DNA of 64,000 nt from Marinobacterium lutimaris (lineage in GTDB: Bacteria > Pseudomonadota > Gammaproteobacteria > Pseudomonadales > Balneatricaceae). The position numbers were made by a program, and so were the translations under genes. The first letter of the stretch is position 1; every line of letters begins with the position of its first letter. Positions 24,773-33,487 of the stretch are shown here, piece after piece. The DNA lies in contig NZ_FNVQ01000004.1 in NCBI RefSeq assembly GCF_900108065.1, positions 1 to 64,000 of the forward strand, read 5' to 3'. The notes under the pieces are model-generated. The model was given only the letters and a program-made list of their open reading frames with translations. It did no database searches and was not told the DNA's origin.

Positions 24773-25967
24773 TCGCTGGTCCGGCATCAGCGACGCGATC
24801 AACCTGGTAATCGGTCTACCGGTGGCGTTCGCCGGCGCCTACGTGGCGATCTCCATCGCCAGCCGCACCCAGGACCTGTCCGAGAAACAGCAGTCGCAGC
24901 AGGACCACCAGTATTACGAACAGCTGCATGAACAGCTGATCGACAACTACTTCGAGATCAGCCGCGCCGCCGACCGCCTGGTCTCCGCAGCCAACCGTTT
25001 TGAGGAAGCGTTCCACGGCCGCCTGCGCCATGAAACCTCCTCGCGTTTCCGCCTGATGAACTTTATCGATGAGGATCACCGCCGCCGCTATATCCAGGAG
25101 ATGCTGGAAGAGAACCGCGACGGCATCAGCGAAAAGCTCGGCATGCTGCACCAGGAGATCCGTGACCAGATCTACCAGCTGCTCGAAGCGATCGACCTGG
25201 CGTTCAAACATGCCTCGGTGAATGAGACCTGGGAGCTGTCTTCGTCCGATCCCTACTATTACAGCCTGCTGGCCGAAGCCTGCCGACGTAAACTCTGCTA
25301 CGGCGACTTTGACCAGGCCGAGGATGGCCGCGACTGGCTGCTGGAAGCGAAAAACGAGATTCTGGAGCGCCTAGACCTGCACCAGGTTCAGGATGCGATC
25401 ACCAGCGAGCACGACAGCGTTCACCCCCTGCTGCCGTTCTGCCTGTATGTTTCTGAGCTCCAGGACTACAAGCGCCAGGTCGGTCAGGGCGACTGGTATA
25501 TCGAGGTGCTGCTGGCCGGTTACTTCCTGATGACCCACGCCAGCACCCAGGCCACGGATGGACGCAGCTTCTTCAATACCGGCGCCCTGTTCCTGATGGA
25601 CCTGATCTACACCCTGCCCAGAAGCGAACATGTGCGCCTGGCGTTCTCGCGCCGCTACGCCGATACCGAGGCGGTGTTCAACGGTTCTGCCCCGCTCGCC
25701 GCAAGCGCTACCGCCTCCAGCTATGACATCGCCAAGGCGGCCAGCGAGGGGCTGAACTCTACCAGCCAGCATCTGTTCCTGACGCTGTCCCGCAATATCC
25801 AGTTCGACCACTACTCTCCGCGTATCCGCAAGACCCATCTGATGCTGTCGGGACTGGTCGCCCAGGGCGAAGAGGCGGGCAGCAAACTCTCGCTGCTGCA
25901 GATCCACTACGAGCGGCTGCAGCAGGACGACTCGGACAAGTTCGAGATGCAAAAGCAGGAGCGCTAG
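24738..25967 (+). CDS. Membrane-anchored helical protein, last gene of the AAA+ protease operon
   Basis: 409 codons from a TTG at 24738. This start is uncertain: no Shine-Dalgarno sequence is visible, and the TTG lies inside the preceding small gene. One hydrophobic segment near the N-terminus (INLVIGLPVAFAGAYVAISI) is followed by a glutamine-rich, probably coiled-coil stretch (LSEKQQSQQDHQYYEQLHEQ, about residues 48-70), then a mostly helical soluble domain of about 330 residues that I do not recognise. The first methionine is far downstream, after the membrane segment, which supports either coupling or frame fusion with the 48-residue peptide. It may tether or regulate the AAA+ protease (inference). 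Tandem terminators follow. Confidence 0.7.
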   Translation: MALKYRIWLPYSRWSGISDAINLVIGLPVAFAGAYVAISIASRTQDLSEKQQSQQDHQYYEQLHEQLIDNYFEISRAADRLVSAANRFEEAFHGRLRHETSSRFRLMNFIDEDHRRRYIQEMLEENRDGISEKLGMLHQEIRDQIYQLLEAIDLAFKHASVNETWELSSSDPYYYSLLAEACRRKLCYGDFDQAEDGRDWLLEAKNEILERLDLHQVQDAITSEHDSVHPLLPFCLYVSELQDYKRQVGQGDWYIEVLLAGYFLMTHASTQATDGRSFFNTGALFLMDLIYTLPRSEHVRLAFSRRYADTEAVFNGSAPLAASATASSYDIAKAASEGLNSTSQHLFLTLSRNIQFDHYSPRIRKTHLMLSGLVAQGEEAGSKLSLLQIHYERLQQDDSDKFEMQKQER

Positions 25968-25978
25968 CGCCTCGACCG

Positions 25979-26011
25979 AGCGGTACCTCCGTCTAGAGGT
26001 ACCGCTGTTTC
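25979..26011 (+). terminator. Terminator 1 of the AAA+ protease operon
   Basis: AGCGGTACCTC (25979-25989) pairs perfectly with GAGGTACCGCT (25996-26006), an 11-bp stem with a 6-nt loop, followed by GTTTC. It begins 12 bp after the stop codon. Confidence 0.8.
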
Positions 26012-26014
26012 TAT

Positions 26015-26034
26015 AAGCCCGCCCTAGCGGGCTT
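26015..26034. terminator. Terminator 2, bidirectional hairpin
   Basis: AAGCCCGC (26015-26022), loop CCTA, GCGGGCTT (26027-26034), then TTCCC. It stands in tandem with the previous hairpin and could also stop the convergent lysR transcript. The remaining 26035-26259 is AT-rich and shows no gene. Confidence 0.65.
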
Positions 26035-26259
26035 TCCCATGTTTAGCTTTGAGCCGACCAGCATGGCCATGATTTACAGCCAAAACCATACAGGTATCGA
26101 AGCCAGAGCCCAAACAGGCCTCGCGACAAACCCTGAATCCCGACATTTTCGGAATATAATTCAATTAATGGCTGGGTTTTAATTATAAAACCCACACCCT
26201 CAAAGCCAATTTAAATAATTAATAGCACTAACTAAAAATATAATAAAATCCATGTTAAA

Positions 26260-27168
26260 TCAGTGTAAAAATGGTGTTGTAAAGTCAGCGAAACGCAATA
26301 TTTCTTCCAATATTTTTTCTATAGCCTCGTTACCAGCATAGTCTCGGGTCAACAAGTAATAGGTCATATCAGGCAACTCGGGATGAGTTTTTATTTCCAC
26401 CAGGTCCGTCGGTTTCGATAAGTTCATAACAAAGCGCTTGGGCAAAACGCCTATCCCATATCCCGCACTAATCAGACCTACCAAGGCAACAAGGTTGTTC
26501 GCAATCATCGTAGGAACAAGCGTTGCGCCTCTCTCCGACAACCATTCGTTTATACCCTGTGCATAAGATGATTCTTTACCTTGCACAAGAATGTTGTACT
26601 TATCCAAGTTATGAATTGGTATTTTATTAGGGCTGCTAACAAATTCTGAGCGACCTATAAATGCGATTTCAACGTTTCGTAAAACCTGATATCTATGGTT
26701 ATTTTGCTTCAGTAGAATACTATCAAGCGGTGCTACCACTATATCCAAATCCCCATCTTCAAACTTACGATATAGGTTACGACTCATATCAATCGTTATT
26801 TCGAGATTAATCAGCGGATAAGTTTCCGAACACTCCCGGAAAAATTGCGGTAGCCATGTCAAAGCACAAAGATCCGTAAACCCAACACGCACTCGCTGCT
26901 TTCCTGCGGATGCATCATCTTTCATTTGCAGAATACGATTGGCGCTGTTCAGCGTGTCTCTGGCGAGCTGAAGCAATTTTTCACCGTCTGCGGTCAGCCT
27001 GGCCGTACGTTTTGATCGATCAAAAAGTCTGAGCCCAGAAGCCTCCTCCAGCTCAGTTATGCGTTTAGATATGGTCGATTGAGTGGCATTCAGTCGCTTG
27101 GCGGCAAGCTCAAACGTCCCGAGCTCCACGATATGGACGAACGCCTCTAGTTGTTTAAGTGTCAGCAT
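26260..27168 (-). CDS. LysR-family regulator of the tct operon
   Basis: A 302-residue LysR-type regulator. The N-terminal winged HTH reads LKQLEAFVHIVELGTFELAA (1-22) and NATQSTISKRITELEEASG (recognition helix, about 28-46). A LysR substrate-binding domain follows (VRVGFTDLCALTWLPQFFRE). It is divergent from tctC, with a 155-bp shared control region, so it most likely controls the tctCBA-aminotransferase operon in response to its substrate. Base composition is visibly more AT-rich than the AAA+ operon next to it, as in the tct genes, which suggests the block 26.1-31.7 kb has a separate origin. Confidence 0.9.
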   Translation of the reverse strand: MLTLKQLEAFVHIVELGTFELAAKRLNATQSTISKRITELEEASGLRLFDRSKRTARLTADGEKLLQLARDTLNSANRILQMKDDASAGKQRVRVGFTDLCALTWLPQFFRECSETYPLINLEITIDMSRNLYRKFEDGDLDIVVAPLDSILLKQNNHRYQVLRNVEIAFIGRSEFVSSPNKIPIHNLDKYNILVQGKESSYAQGINEWLSERGATLVPTMIANNLVALVGLISAGYGIGVLPKRFVMNLSKPTDLVEIKTHPELPDMTYYLLTRDYAGNEAIEKILEEILRFADFTTPFLH

Positions 27169-27323
27169 CGGCAGTAAAACATTCTAAATTTCGATGAAAA
27201 ACTATCGAAACAATTCACTTTTTTCAACATTAATCCTCACCCTATGATTTACGACGTTCGCTATGCCCCCAAAAAAAATCGATGAATATAATAATCACTT
27301 AGACTCATTAAGAAGGTAACGCG

Positions 27324-28298
27324 ATGTTTAAAAAGGCTTTTCTTAGCGCTTCTGCAGCCATCCTGGTTGGTACCCTGACGGCTGGAAGCGCAATGGCAGC
27401 AGACTTCCCCAGCAAACCGATCAAGATGGTCGTCGCTTTCGGTGCAGGCGGCAGTACGGACACTATGGCGCGAATTTTTGCCAAGTACGCTGAAAAACAT
27501 CTCGGCGAACGGGTTATCGTGGTGAACAAGCCTGGAGCTGGTGGCGAGCTGGGCTGGACCTTCCTGGCCAACTCCAAGGCGGACGGTTACACCATCGGCC
27601 TTATCAACTCTCCTGTCGTTGAAGTTTACCCCTTTACCCGCGCCGAAACCGTGGGTTACAGCATGGACGACATCCGTCCTCTAGTTAACGTCGTTACCGA
27701 CCCAGGCGTACTGGCGGTAAAGGCTGACGGCCCATTCCAGACTCTTACTGACTTCATCGAGTTTGTTCAGTCACACCCCAACGAAGTTACCGTGTCACAC
27801 GAGGGTATCGGCGGTGACGACCATCTAGCCATGATGTCCTTTGCCAACAAAACAAACACCGAAATGAACATGGTTTCCTTCAGCAGCAATGCTGAGGCCA
27901 CCGCTGCCCTGCTCGGCGGACATATCGATGCGTTTGAAGGCAACATGTCGGAGGTTTCCGCCCAGATCAATTCCGGCACAATCAAGGCGCTGGCCGTATG
28001 GTCTCCGGAACGTCTGGACGCCATCGCCGATGTCCCGACTGGAGCAGAGCAGAATGTTGATCTGATCGCCGCAGCCTCCCGCGGGCTCGCCGTACCTGCT
28101 GGGGTACCCGACGACGTCTATCAGAAGCTGGTAGATGCCTCTGAAGCAGTCATCAACGATGAAGAGTTCAAGCAAGAACTGGTTAAGTTGAACATGCCTC
28201 TGAATCCGATCTACGGCTCTGAGTATGTAGATTTCCTACAGGACAGCCATGATTCACTCAAAGCTATTTGGGACGTGAATCCGTGGGTTAAAGACTGA
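27324..28298 (+). CDS. tctC: Tripartite tricarboxylate transporter binding protein (TctC/Bug type)
   Basis: A 324-residue periplasmic receptor of a TctCBA system. A signal peptide (MFKKAFLSASAAILVGTLTA, cleaved after SAMA) is followed by the typical Bug start FPSKPIKMVVAFGAGGSTD, in which the GAGGSTD loop contacts ligand carboxylate. VVNKPGAGGELGWTFLANSK and GHIDAFEGNMSEVSAQI are further family motifs. AAGAAGG precedes the start. The order tctC-tctB-tctA is standard. The substrate is not deducible. The aminotransferase downstream hints at a nitrogen-containing organic acid (inference). Confidence 0.93.
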   Translation: MFKKAFLSASAAILVGTLTAGSAMAADFPSKPIKMVVAFGAGGSTDTMARIFAKYAEKHLGERVIVVNKPGAGGELGWTFLANSKADGYTIGLINSPVVEVYPFTRAETVGYSMDDIRPLVNVVTDPGVLAVKADGPFQTLTDFIEFVQSHPNEVTVSHEGIGGDDHLAMMSFANKTNTEMNMVSFSSNAEATAALLGGHIDAFEGNMSEVSAQINSGTIKALAVWSPERLDAIADVPTGAEQNVDLIAAASRGLAVPAGVPDDVYQKLVDASEAVINDEEFKQELVKLNMPLNPIYGSEYVDFLQDSHDSLKAIWDVNPWVKD

Positions 28299-28315
28299 TA
28301 GGGATTTTTCTTATC

Positions 28316-28762
28316 ATGAGTTTGCTAATTGTTGATCGCATACTGGCAGTTTCGTTTTCTATTTTATGCGCTCTTTTAATTGTTGCGGGTCATGATATGC
28401 GTGGTGGAGCCGGCGTAATGCCGGTATCCATCGCGGTATTGGGCCTGATAACCAGTTTAATACTAATAGTACAGAAAAAGCCTTCTGTAGCAGATGAGGA
28501 AATTCCTCATCCCATTAACTGGAGAAGATTCCTGCTCTGGTGTGCACTTTCAGTGATCGCCATCGCTGCTATACAGGATATAGGATCTTTTATAGCCATA
28601 CCCTCTTTTCTATTTTTTAGCTTCTATCTATTAGGAAAAATTGAAGTCAAAAAATCGATTTTAATATCCTTAATATTTACGGCTTTTATCTACTTCACAT
28701 TCGTTCAACTTCTTGAAGTTCCTTTACCAAATGGAATCTTATCCGACTGGTTGGACATATAA
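28316..28762 (+). CDS. tctB: Tripartite tricarboxylate transporter small permease (TctB type)
   Basis: A 148-residue membrane protein with four hydrophobic segments, the size and hydropathy of TctB. The first helix (ILAVSFSILCALLIVAGHDM) is followed by GGAGVMPVSIAVLGLITSLI. It starts 17 bp after tctC and ends 23 bp before tctA. TctB is the least conserved subunit, so the assignment rests on position and topology. The gene is notably AT-rich. Confidence 0.88.
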   Translation: MSLLIVDRILAVSFSILCALLIVAGHDMRGGAGVMPVSIAVLGLITSLILIVQKKPSVADEEIPHPINWRRFLLWCALSVIAIAAIQDIGSFIAIPSFLFFSFYLLGKIEVKKSILISLIFTAFIYFTFVQLLEVPLPNGILSDWLDI

Positions 28763-28785
28763 GAATTAGGTAAGTAGAGTTTAAA

Positions 28786-30267
28786 ATGGATAATGTATTA
28801 ATAGCACTCTCAAACTTGGCGTCTATAGATGCGGTTATCACGCTTCTTATAGGCACGCTGGCCGGAATGATGATCGGCATGCTACCTGGTCTTTCTTCGA
28901 CCATGGGTGTAGCGCTTTGCATTCCAATCACATTCAACATGCCGCCCGAACTGGCATTGATCCTTCTCGGCGCCGTCTATGTAAGCTCAGTGTATGGCGG
29001 TTCCATAACGGCCATTCTGCTTCGAACCCCAGGTACCGACGCATCCATCGCAACCGCCCTTGACGGCTATCCCCTGGCATCCAAGGGACGCGGTAGCGAA
29101 GCAATAGGCATGGCGACACTGAGCTCTCTGTTTGGTGGAACAGTCAGCGTCATCATTCTTATCGCTGTCGCCCCGCTGCTTTCAAAGATTGCGCTTGCGT
29201 TTGGCCCCCAGGAATACGCCTTGCTGGCGATCTTTGGCCTGGTAACCATTATCGGGGTGGTCTCCGACAACCCTGCCAAGGGACTAGTAGCCGCTCTGGC
29301 CGGCCTTGCACTGGGCCTCGTGGGTCTGGATTCATTCACTGGTGTACCACGCTTCACTTTCGGGCACAGTGAGCTCTTTGACGGCGTCCCGCTGCTACCG
29401 GTTCTGATTGGACTTTTTTCCGTGTCTCAGGCGTTCAACCTGTGCATTCCTGCAGAAGCCGGTGTGCTTAAAAAAGACAGCATCGTCAACGTCCATGGCC
29501 ACCTGCCATTGATCAGCGATATCAAACGATGCTTTCGCAGCATGGCGCGCTCATCGCTGATAGGCACATTCATCGGCGCCCTGCCGGGGGCAGGCACAAG
29601 TATCGCCGCTTTCATTTCATACAATGAAGCACGTCGAAAATCCAAAAATCCGGAGAACTTCGGTAAAGGCGAACTCGAGGGTATCGCGGCCTCGGAATCG
29701 GCCAACAATGCCGTAACCGGGGGAACCCTGATCCCCACGCTGACCCTCGGAATCCCCGGCAATGCGGTCACTGCAGTTTTTGTCGGTGGCCTGACGATTC
29801 ATGGAATGATCCCAGGTCCGGACCTATTTACAAATTTTGCAGATATCACCTATACCCTGCTCATTTCACTGCTGATTGCGAATGTTTTGTTTGCCGTGAT
29901 GGGTATAGCGTTAAGTAAATATCTCGTCAATGTAACAAAAATACCCGGATCAATACTTGGACCCATTATTCTAATTTTCAGCATCGTGGGTACCTACGCG
30001 CTCAGAAACGAGCTATTTGATGTATGGCTGGCCGCAGCTTTTGGTCTTATCGGTTACTTTATGGAACGCTGGAAATATCCAACGGCCCCGTTGGTTATTG
30101 CTCTGATTCTCGGGCCGATTCTGGAAGTTAACTTTAGACGATCCATGCAGATTTCTAACTGGGACTACTCAACATTTTTCGACAGTTATTTATCCCTGGC
30201 CATCATTTCATTGGTGGTTCTCTCCGTCGCTTACCCTCTATGGAAAGCGTGGCAGAAAAAAAGATAA
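28786..30267 (+). CDS. tctA: Tripartite tricarboxylate transporter large permease (TctA type)
   Basis: A 493-residue large permease with about 12 membrane helices. TctA signatures are GTLAGMMIGMLPGLSSTMGV near the N-terminus, YGGSITAILLRTPGTDASIA, the second conserved repeat GALPGAGTSIAAFISYNEAR, and ASESANNAVTGGTLIPTLTL followed by GIPGNAVTAVFVGG. It completes the sodium- or proton-coupled TctCBA importer. It lies 77 bp before the aminotransferase gene, probably in one transcript. Confidence 0.95.
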   Translation: MDNVLIALSNLASIDAVITLLIGTLAGMMIGMLPGLSSTMGVALCIPITFNMPPELALILLGAVYVSSVYGGSITAILLRTPGTDASIATALDGYPLASKGRGSEAIGMATLSSLFGGTVSVIILIAVAPLLSKIALAFGPQEYALLAIFGLVTIIGVVSDNPAKGLVAALAGLALGLVGLDSFTGVPRFTFGHSELFDGVPLLPVLIGLFSVSQAFNLCIPAEAGVLKKDSIVNVHGHLPLISDIKRCFRSMARSSLIGTFIGALPGAGTSIAAFISYNEARRKSKNPENFGKGELEGIAASESANNAVTGGTLIPTLTLGIPGNAVTAVFVGGLTIHGMIPGPDLFTNFADITYTLLISLLIANVLFAVMGIALSKYLVNVTKIPGSILGPIILIFSIVGTYALRNELFDVWLAAAFGLIGYFMERWKYPTAPLVIALILGPILEVNFRRSMQISNWDYSTFFDSYLSLAIISLVVLSVAYPLWKAWQKKR

Positions 30268-30344
30268 AACGGTAATCGAAATAATTCCAGAGCTAAGCAC
30301 CTAATTTAAAAATACTCCATACCGGGTATTTAAAGGCTGAATAA

Positions 30345-31646
30345 ATGACTATCGAAACTTGCACAGATGATAGCTTCACCTCTAAGGCTTCATCACCTAT
30401 CTCGAAATCGCTGTTAAAAAACATTCGCGATCGTTTTTACTACGCGGATAGCTGCCCGTTTGAAGGGCCAAGAATCTATTTTGAAAACGCTGGCGGTTCC
30501 CTGACGTTAAAATCGGTCATACAGGTGACCAGCGATATCGGCTGTATTCCCGACAACGAGCACCGCGACAACAAAGCTTCCGCCGCGTTATCCAAGGTAG
30601 TGGAACAGGGTAAACGGGACCTCGCGAAGCTGTTCGGTGCAACCAAGGGTACGGTGTTTGGCGGCGAAACCGGTACCGAGTGTCTTTTTCGCCTGATCAG
30701 AACAGCCTCACTGGAAACTCCTGAGGGAGGCTCTGTCCTGTCCTGCTCACTCGAACATCCCGCCACCTACGATTCGACTCAAATCTGGGCGAAAAAGACC
30801 GGACGCGAGTGGATTGAGGTCCCCTTCGATGTCAGTACCGGAGTGGTTACCGCAGAGCACTATGCGCAGAGCGTTCGGCCGGACACCCGGGTTGCCACGA
30901 TAATTCATACCAACCCTGTCACCGGTATGGTTATGGACGTCAAAGCGATTGCCGAGGCCATCCGCAGCATCGCCCCTGACTGCTACATCATAGTGGATGG
31001 CATTCAGCACGCACCTCACGGTGTGATTGGCGTAGATGATCTGGATATAGACGCCTACGTCCTCTCGCTGTACAAGGTTTTTTCCAAGTTCAATAACGGC
31101 TACGCATGGGTCTCCGAGCGTTTCACTCAGCTCCCCCACGACAAACTGCTGGGTAAGCCGGCAGACGCGTGGGAACTCGGGAGCCGGGATCCTTCGGCAC
31201 TGGCGGCGGTTTCCGAAGTAGTGAACTATCTCGAGTGGCTTGGGCTGAACTTTATAACTGATGAGCAGCCGGTCCCTGCACTGGAAGCCGCGGGCAAGGC
31301 TATGTTTGCTCACGAACGCCACCTGGTCGACGCGATTCTCAATGGCACCAGTGGACTGAAGGGGCTTAAGAGCTACGACAACATCCGGGTGATTGGCGAC
31401 CTGGAGAAGGATCATCACGAAAGTGTCGTATCCTTCTCGGTAGACGATATAGAGTCCAAGGATATTGTGACGATGCTTTCGCATCACAATATTCGCATCC
31501 ATGCCCGCTCGGCAGATGCCTATTCCGGGAATATCCTCCGCCCTCTCGGCCTAACATCAGTGGCGCGCGTTTCGCTGGGACATTACAACAGTTTGGAAGA
31601 GGTCACTGCACTGCTCGTTGCCCTGGAGAAAATCCTGAATAAATAG
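30345..31646 (+). CDS. Class V aminotransferase-fold PLP enzyme
   Basis: A 433-residue fold-type I PLP enzyme of the aminotransferase class V/cysteine-desulfurase superfamily. The PLP aspartate-histidine region is YIIVDGIQHAPHGVIGVDDL, and the Schiff-base lysine is K244 in SLYKVFSKFNNGYAW. The N-terminal IYFENAGGSLTLKS and EHRDNKASAAL segments are typical of isopenicillin-N epimerase/CsdA-like members. It lacks an obvious cysteine-desulfurase active-site Cys loop, so transamination, racemisation or elimination on an imported substrate is possible. It is the last gene of the tct operon and may catalyse the first catabolic step (inference). The specific reaction is unknown. Confidence 0.85.
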   Translation: MTIETCTDDSFTSKASSPISKSLLKNIRDRFYYADSCPFEGPRIYFENAGGSLTLKSVIQVTSDIGCIPDNEHRDNKASAALSKVVEQGKRDLAKLFGATKGTVFGGETGTECLFRLIRTASLETPEGGSVLSCSLEHPATYDSTQIWAKKTGREWIEVPFDVSTGVVTAEHYAQSVRPDTRVATIIHTNPVTGMVMDVKAIAEAIRSIAPDCYIIVDGIQHAPHGVIGVDDLDIDAYVLSLYKVFSKFNNGYAWVSERFTQLPHDKLLGKPADAWELGSRDPSALAAVSEVVNYLEWLGLNFITDEQPVPALEAAGKAMFAHERHLVDAILNGTSGLKGLKSYDNIRVIGDLEKDHHESVVSFSVDDIESKDIVTMLSHHNIRIHARSADAYSGNILRPLGLTSVARVSLGHYNSLEEVTALLVALEKILNK

Positions 31647-31705
31647 ATCCTCAAGCACTCAGCGAGCCAGTTACCTGACCAAGCACCCGCTGCAAGCACG
31701 TTGAT

Positions 31706-31743
31706 AAAACAGTGGTACCTCCCACGGGAGGCACCACTGTTTT
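31706..31743. terminator. Bidirectional terminator between convergent genes
   Basis: Bases 31706-31723 pair with 31726-31743 over 18 positions with a single A/C mismatch (31717/31732). A-runs and T-runs flank the stem, so it can stop both the aminotransferase transcript and the leftward transporter transcript. Its right end overlaps the stop codon of the transporter gene. Confidence 0.85.
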
Positions 31744-32678
31744 TATCGTCCTGCCAGTGCAGGGTTCACACTCCCCCGCTCCGATCCAATCAGCCAGAAC
31801 ACGGTCACCAGCAGCAACCCCAGACTTATCCAAGTCAGGGGATTGAGATCTGCGCTCCCTGCATAGAGCGCCAGCGCCAGGGATACCAGCGGCGTCAGGT
31901 AGCTGTAGGCCGCAACACTGCTGGGCATCAGCACCTGCATTGCGCTCTGCAGTATCCAGAAAGTCATAAAGCTGGCGAACAGGGCAAGCAGCCCCAGCAC
32001 GGCGATGTCGCGCAAGCCGAGCAGCTGCCAGAAACGTTCACTGTCGCCGCCTTCAACCTGCGCCAGCAGCATCATCAGCAACGCACCGATCAACAGGCTC
32101 CAGAAGGTGGCCAGCAGCGGATTGGCCGGCAGCCAGTCGCGCAGCACCAGTACCCGGGAAGAAACCGAATACGCCGCAGAGCAGGCGCAGCCGGCCAGAA
32201 ACAGCCACTCCCCCAGCCCGAAACCACTGAAGGATCCTGCGCGCCCCTGCAGGTTCAACCCCAGCGCACCGGCGGCACCCACCAGCAGCACCAGCAGCCG
32301 GCCTATACCGGAGCGCTCGATACCGGCCAGACGCGCCAGCAGCCAGGCGATGGCGGGCAGGGTCACAAACAGGGCCGCTACCGATAGCGCCGAGGTGAGG
32401 TTAAGCGCCGCAAACTGGGTGCCGAAAAACACCGCCAGGAATACGCCCAGCAGTGTGTACCCGCCCCAGGCTTTGGCGGTATTAGGCAGCCAGCCCGGTT
32501 GCCGGATCACCCAGGGCAGCATCAGCGCCGCGGCGATAAAGAAGCGCACCACTGTCAGCCAAAGGGGTGAAAGATCCCGGTCAAAGGTCGCCGCGAGCGG
32601 GAAGGATCCACCCACCAGCAGCGCCCAAAGCAGCATCATCAGGTGCGCGCCGAAGGTGGTTTTCATCAATCTGTCCAT
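31743..32678 (-). CDS. EamA/DMT-family transporter
   Basis: A 311-residue inner-membrane protein with ten predicted helices and two EamA repeats, the drug/metabolite transporter topology. Visible features include MLLWALLVGGSFPLAATFDR in helix 1 and FWILQSAMQVLMPSSVAAYS followed by TPLVSLALALYAG in the second repeat. The start at 32678 follows CAGGAAG. Substrate and direction of transport are unknown. Many relatives export amino acids or metabolites. It stands alone as a single-gene unit. Confidence 0.88.
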   Translation of the reverse strand: MDRLMKTTFGAHLMMLLWALLVGGSFPLAATFDRDLSPLWLTVVRFFIAAALMLPWVIRQPGWLPNTAKAWGGYTLLGVFLAVFFGTQFAALNLTSALSVAALFVTLPAIAWLLARLAGIERSGIGRLLVLLVGAAGALGLNLQGRAGSFSGFGLGEWLFLAGCACSAAYSVSSRVLVLRDWLPANPLLATFWSLLIGALLMMLLAQVEGGDSERFWQLLGLRDIAVLGLLALFASFMTFWILQSAMQVLMPSSVAAYSYLTPLVSLALALYAGSADLNPLTWISLGLLLVTVFWLIGSERGSVNPALAGR

Positions 32679-32866
32679 CGTTAACTTCCTGTTCTACTTA
32701 GCTTTCAAACTATCTGCGAAGAGCAGAGGCTTGCTCATGGACAGGATGCGCTGCGCCGCTCCCGGCAAGGTTTAAATATTAAAAGAGGCGTTCGGCTTTT
32801 CCGATCCCACTCGTTGCATAGCTGCTTAGCCTGAAAGCTCTTTAACCATCTAACGAGGAAATCCTG

Positions 32867-33463
32867 ATGCCAGAACTTCTCTATCTCACCACCAGCGCCA
32901 ATGCAGAACGCAGCCGTTCATCCCTGTTGTGCCAGCGCTTTATCGAGCGTTTTATCGGCAACCGCCCCGGCTGGAACAGCTTGACCCGCGACCTGGTCAG
33001 CCATCCTCTTCCGCACCTGGGTCCGCAGCAATGGGATGCACTGCGTCTCGATCCGGAGCAGCTGAATATCGAGCAGCGCGAATACCGGGCCCTTTCCGAC
33101 CGGCTAATCCGCGAGTTTGATCAGGCCAGTGCCCTGGTTATCGCCCTGCCGCTCTATAACGCCGGCATTCCATCACAGCTGAAGGCCTATTTCGATCTCC
33201 TGGCGCGGGCCGGGGTCAGTTTTGAATTCACCGCAGACGGCCCCCGTGGATTGCTGCGCGACAAGGATGTGTACCTGGTATCAACCCGTGGCGGCATCCT
33301 GGCGCCTGAGGATGATCACCAGATCCCGGCGGTAGAGCAGTTATTGAATCTGGTCGGTATCACACGCATTCACAAGATCATCGCGGAAGGGCTGGATCTG
33401 TCGCCGGAAAGCGCAGACAGAGGCCTCTCATCGGCCTGGCAACAGCTGGCCGCACTGGCGTGA
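32867..33463 (+). CDS. FMN-dependent NADH:quinone/azo reductase-like flavodoxin-fold protein
   Basis: A 198-residue flavodoxin-like protein of the AzoR/NAD(P)H-quinone reductase group. The FMN phosphate loop reads TTSANAERSRSSLLCQRFIE (about residues 8-27). The family motif ALVIALPLYNAGIPSQLKAYFD (near residues 90-111) holds the MYNF-like isoalloxazine-binding segment. DKDVYLVSTRGGIL is the third motif. The gene follows ACGAGGAAATCCTG. It reduces quinones or azo/nitro compounds at the expense of NAD(P)H in characterised relatives. The physiological substrate here is unknown. It converges on the LysR gene downstream. Confidence 0.87.
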   Translation: MPELLYLTTSANAERSRSSLLCQRFIERFIGNRPGWNSLTRDLVSHPLPHLGPQQWDALRLDPEQLNIEQREYRALSDRLIREFDQASALVIALPLYNAGIPSQLKAYFDLLARAGVSFEFTADGPRGLLRDKDVYLVSTRGGILAPEDDHQIPAVEQLLNLVGITRIHKIIAEGLDLSPESADRGLSSAWQQLAALA

Positions 33464-33487
33464 TGAGTGCAGCGATTAGACAGCCGA

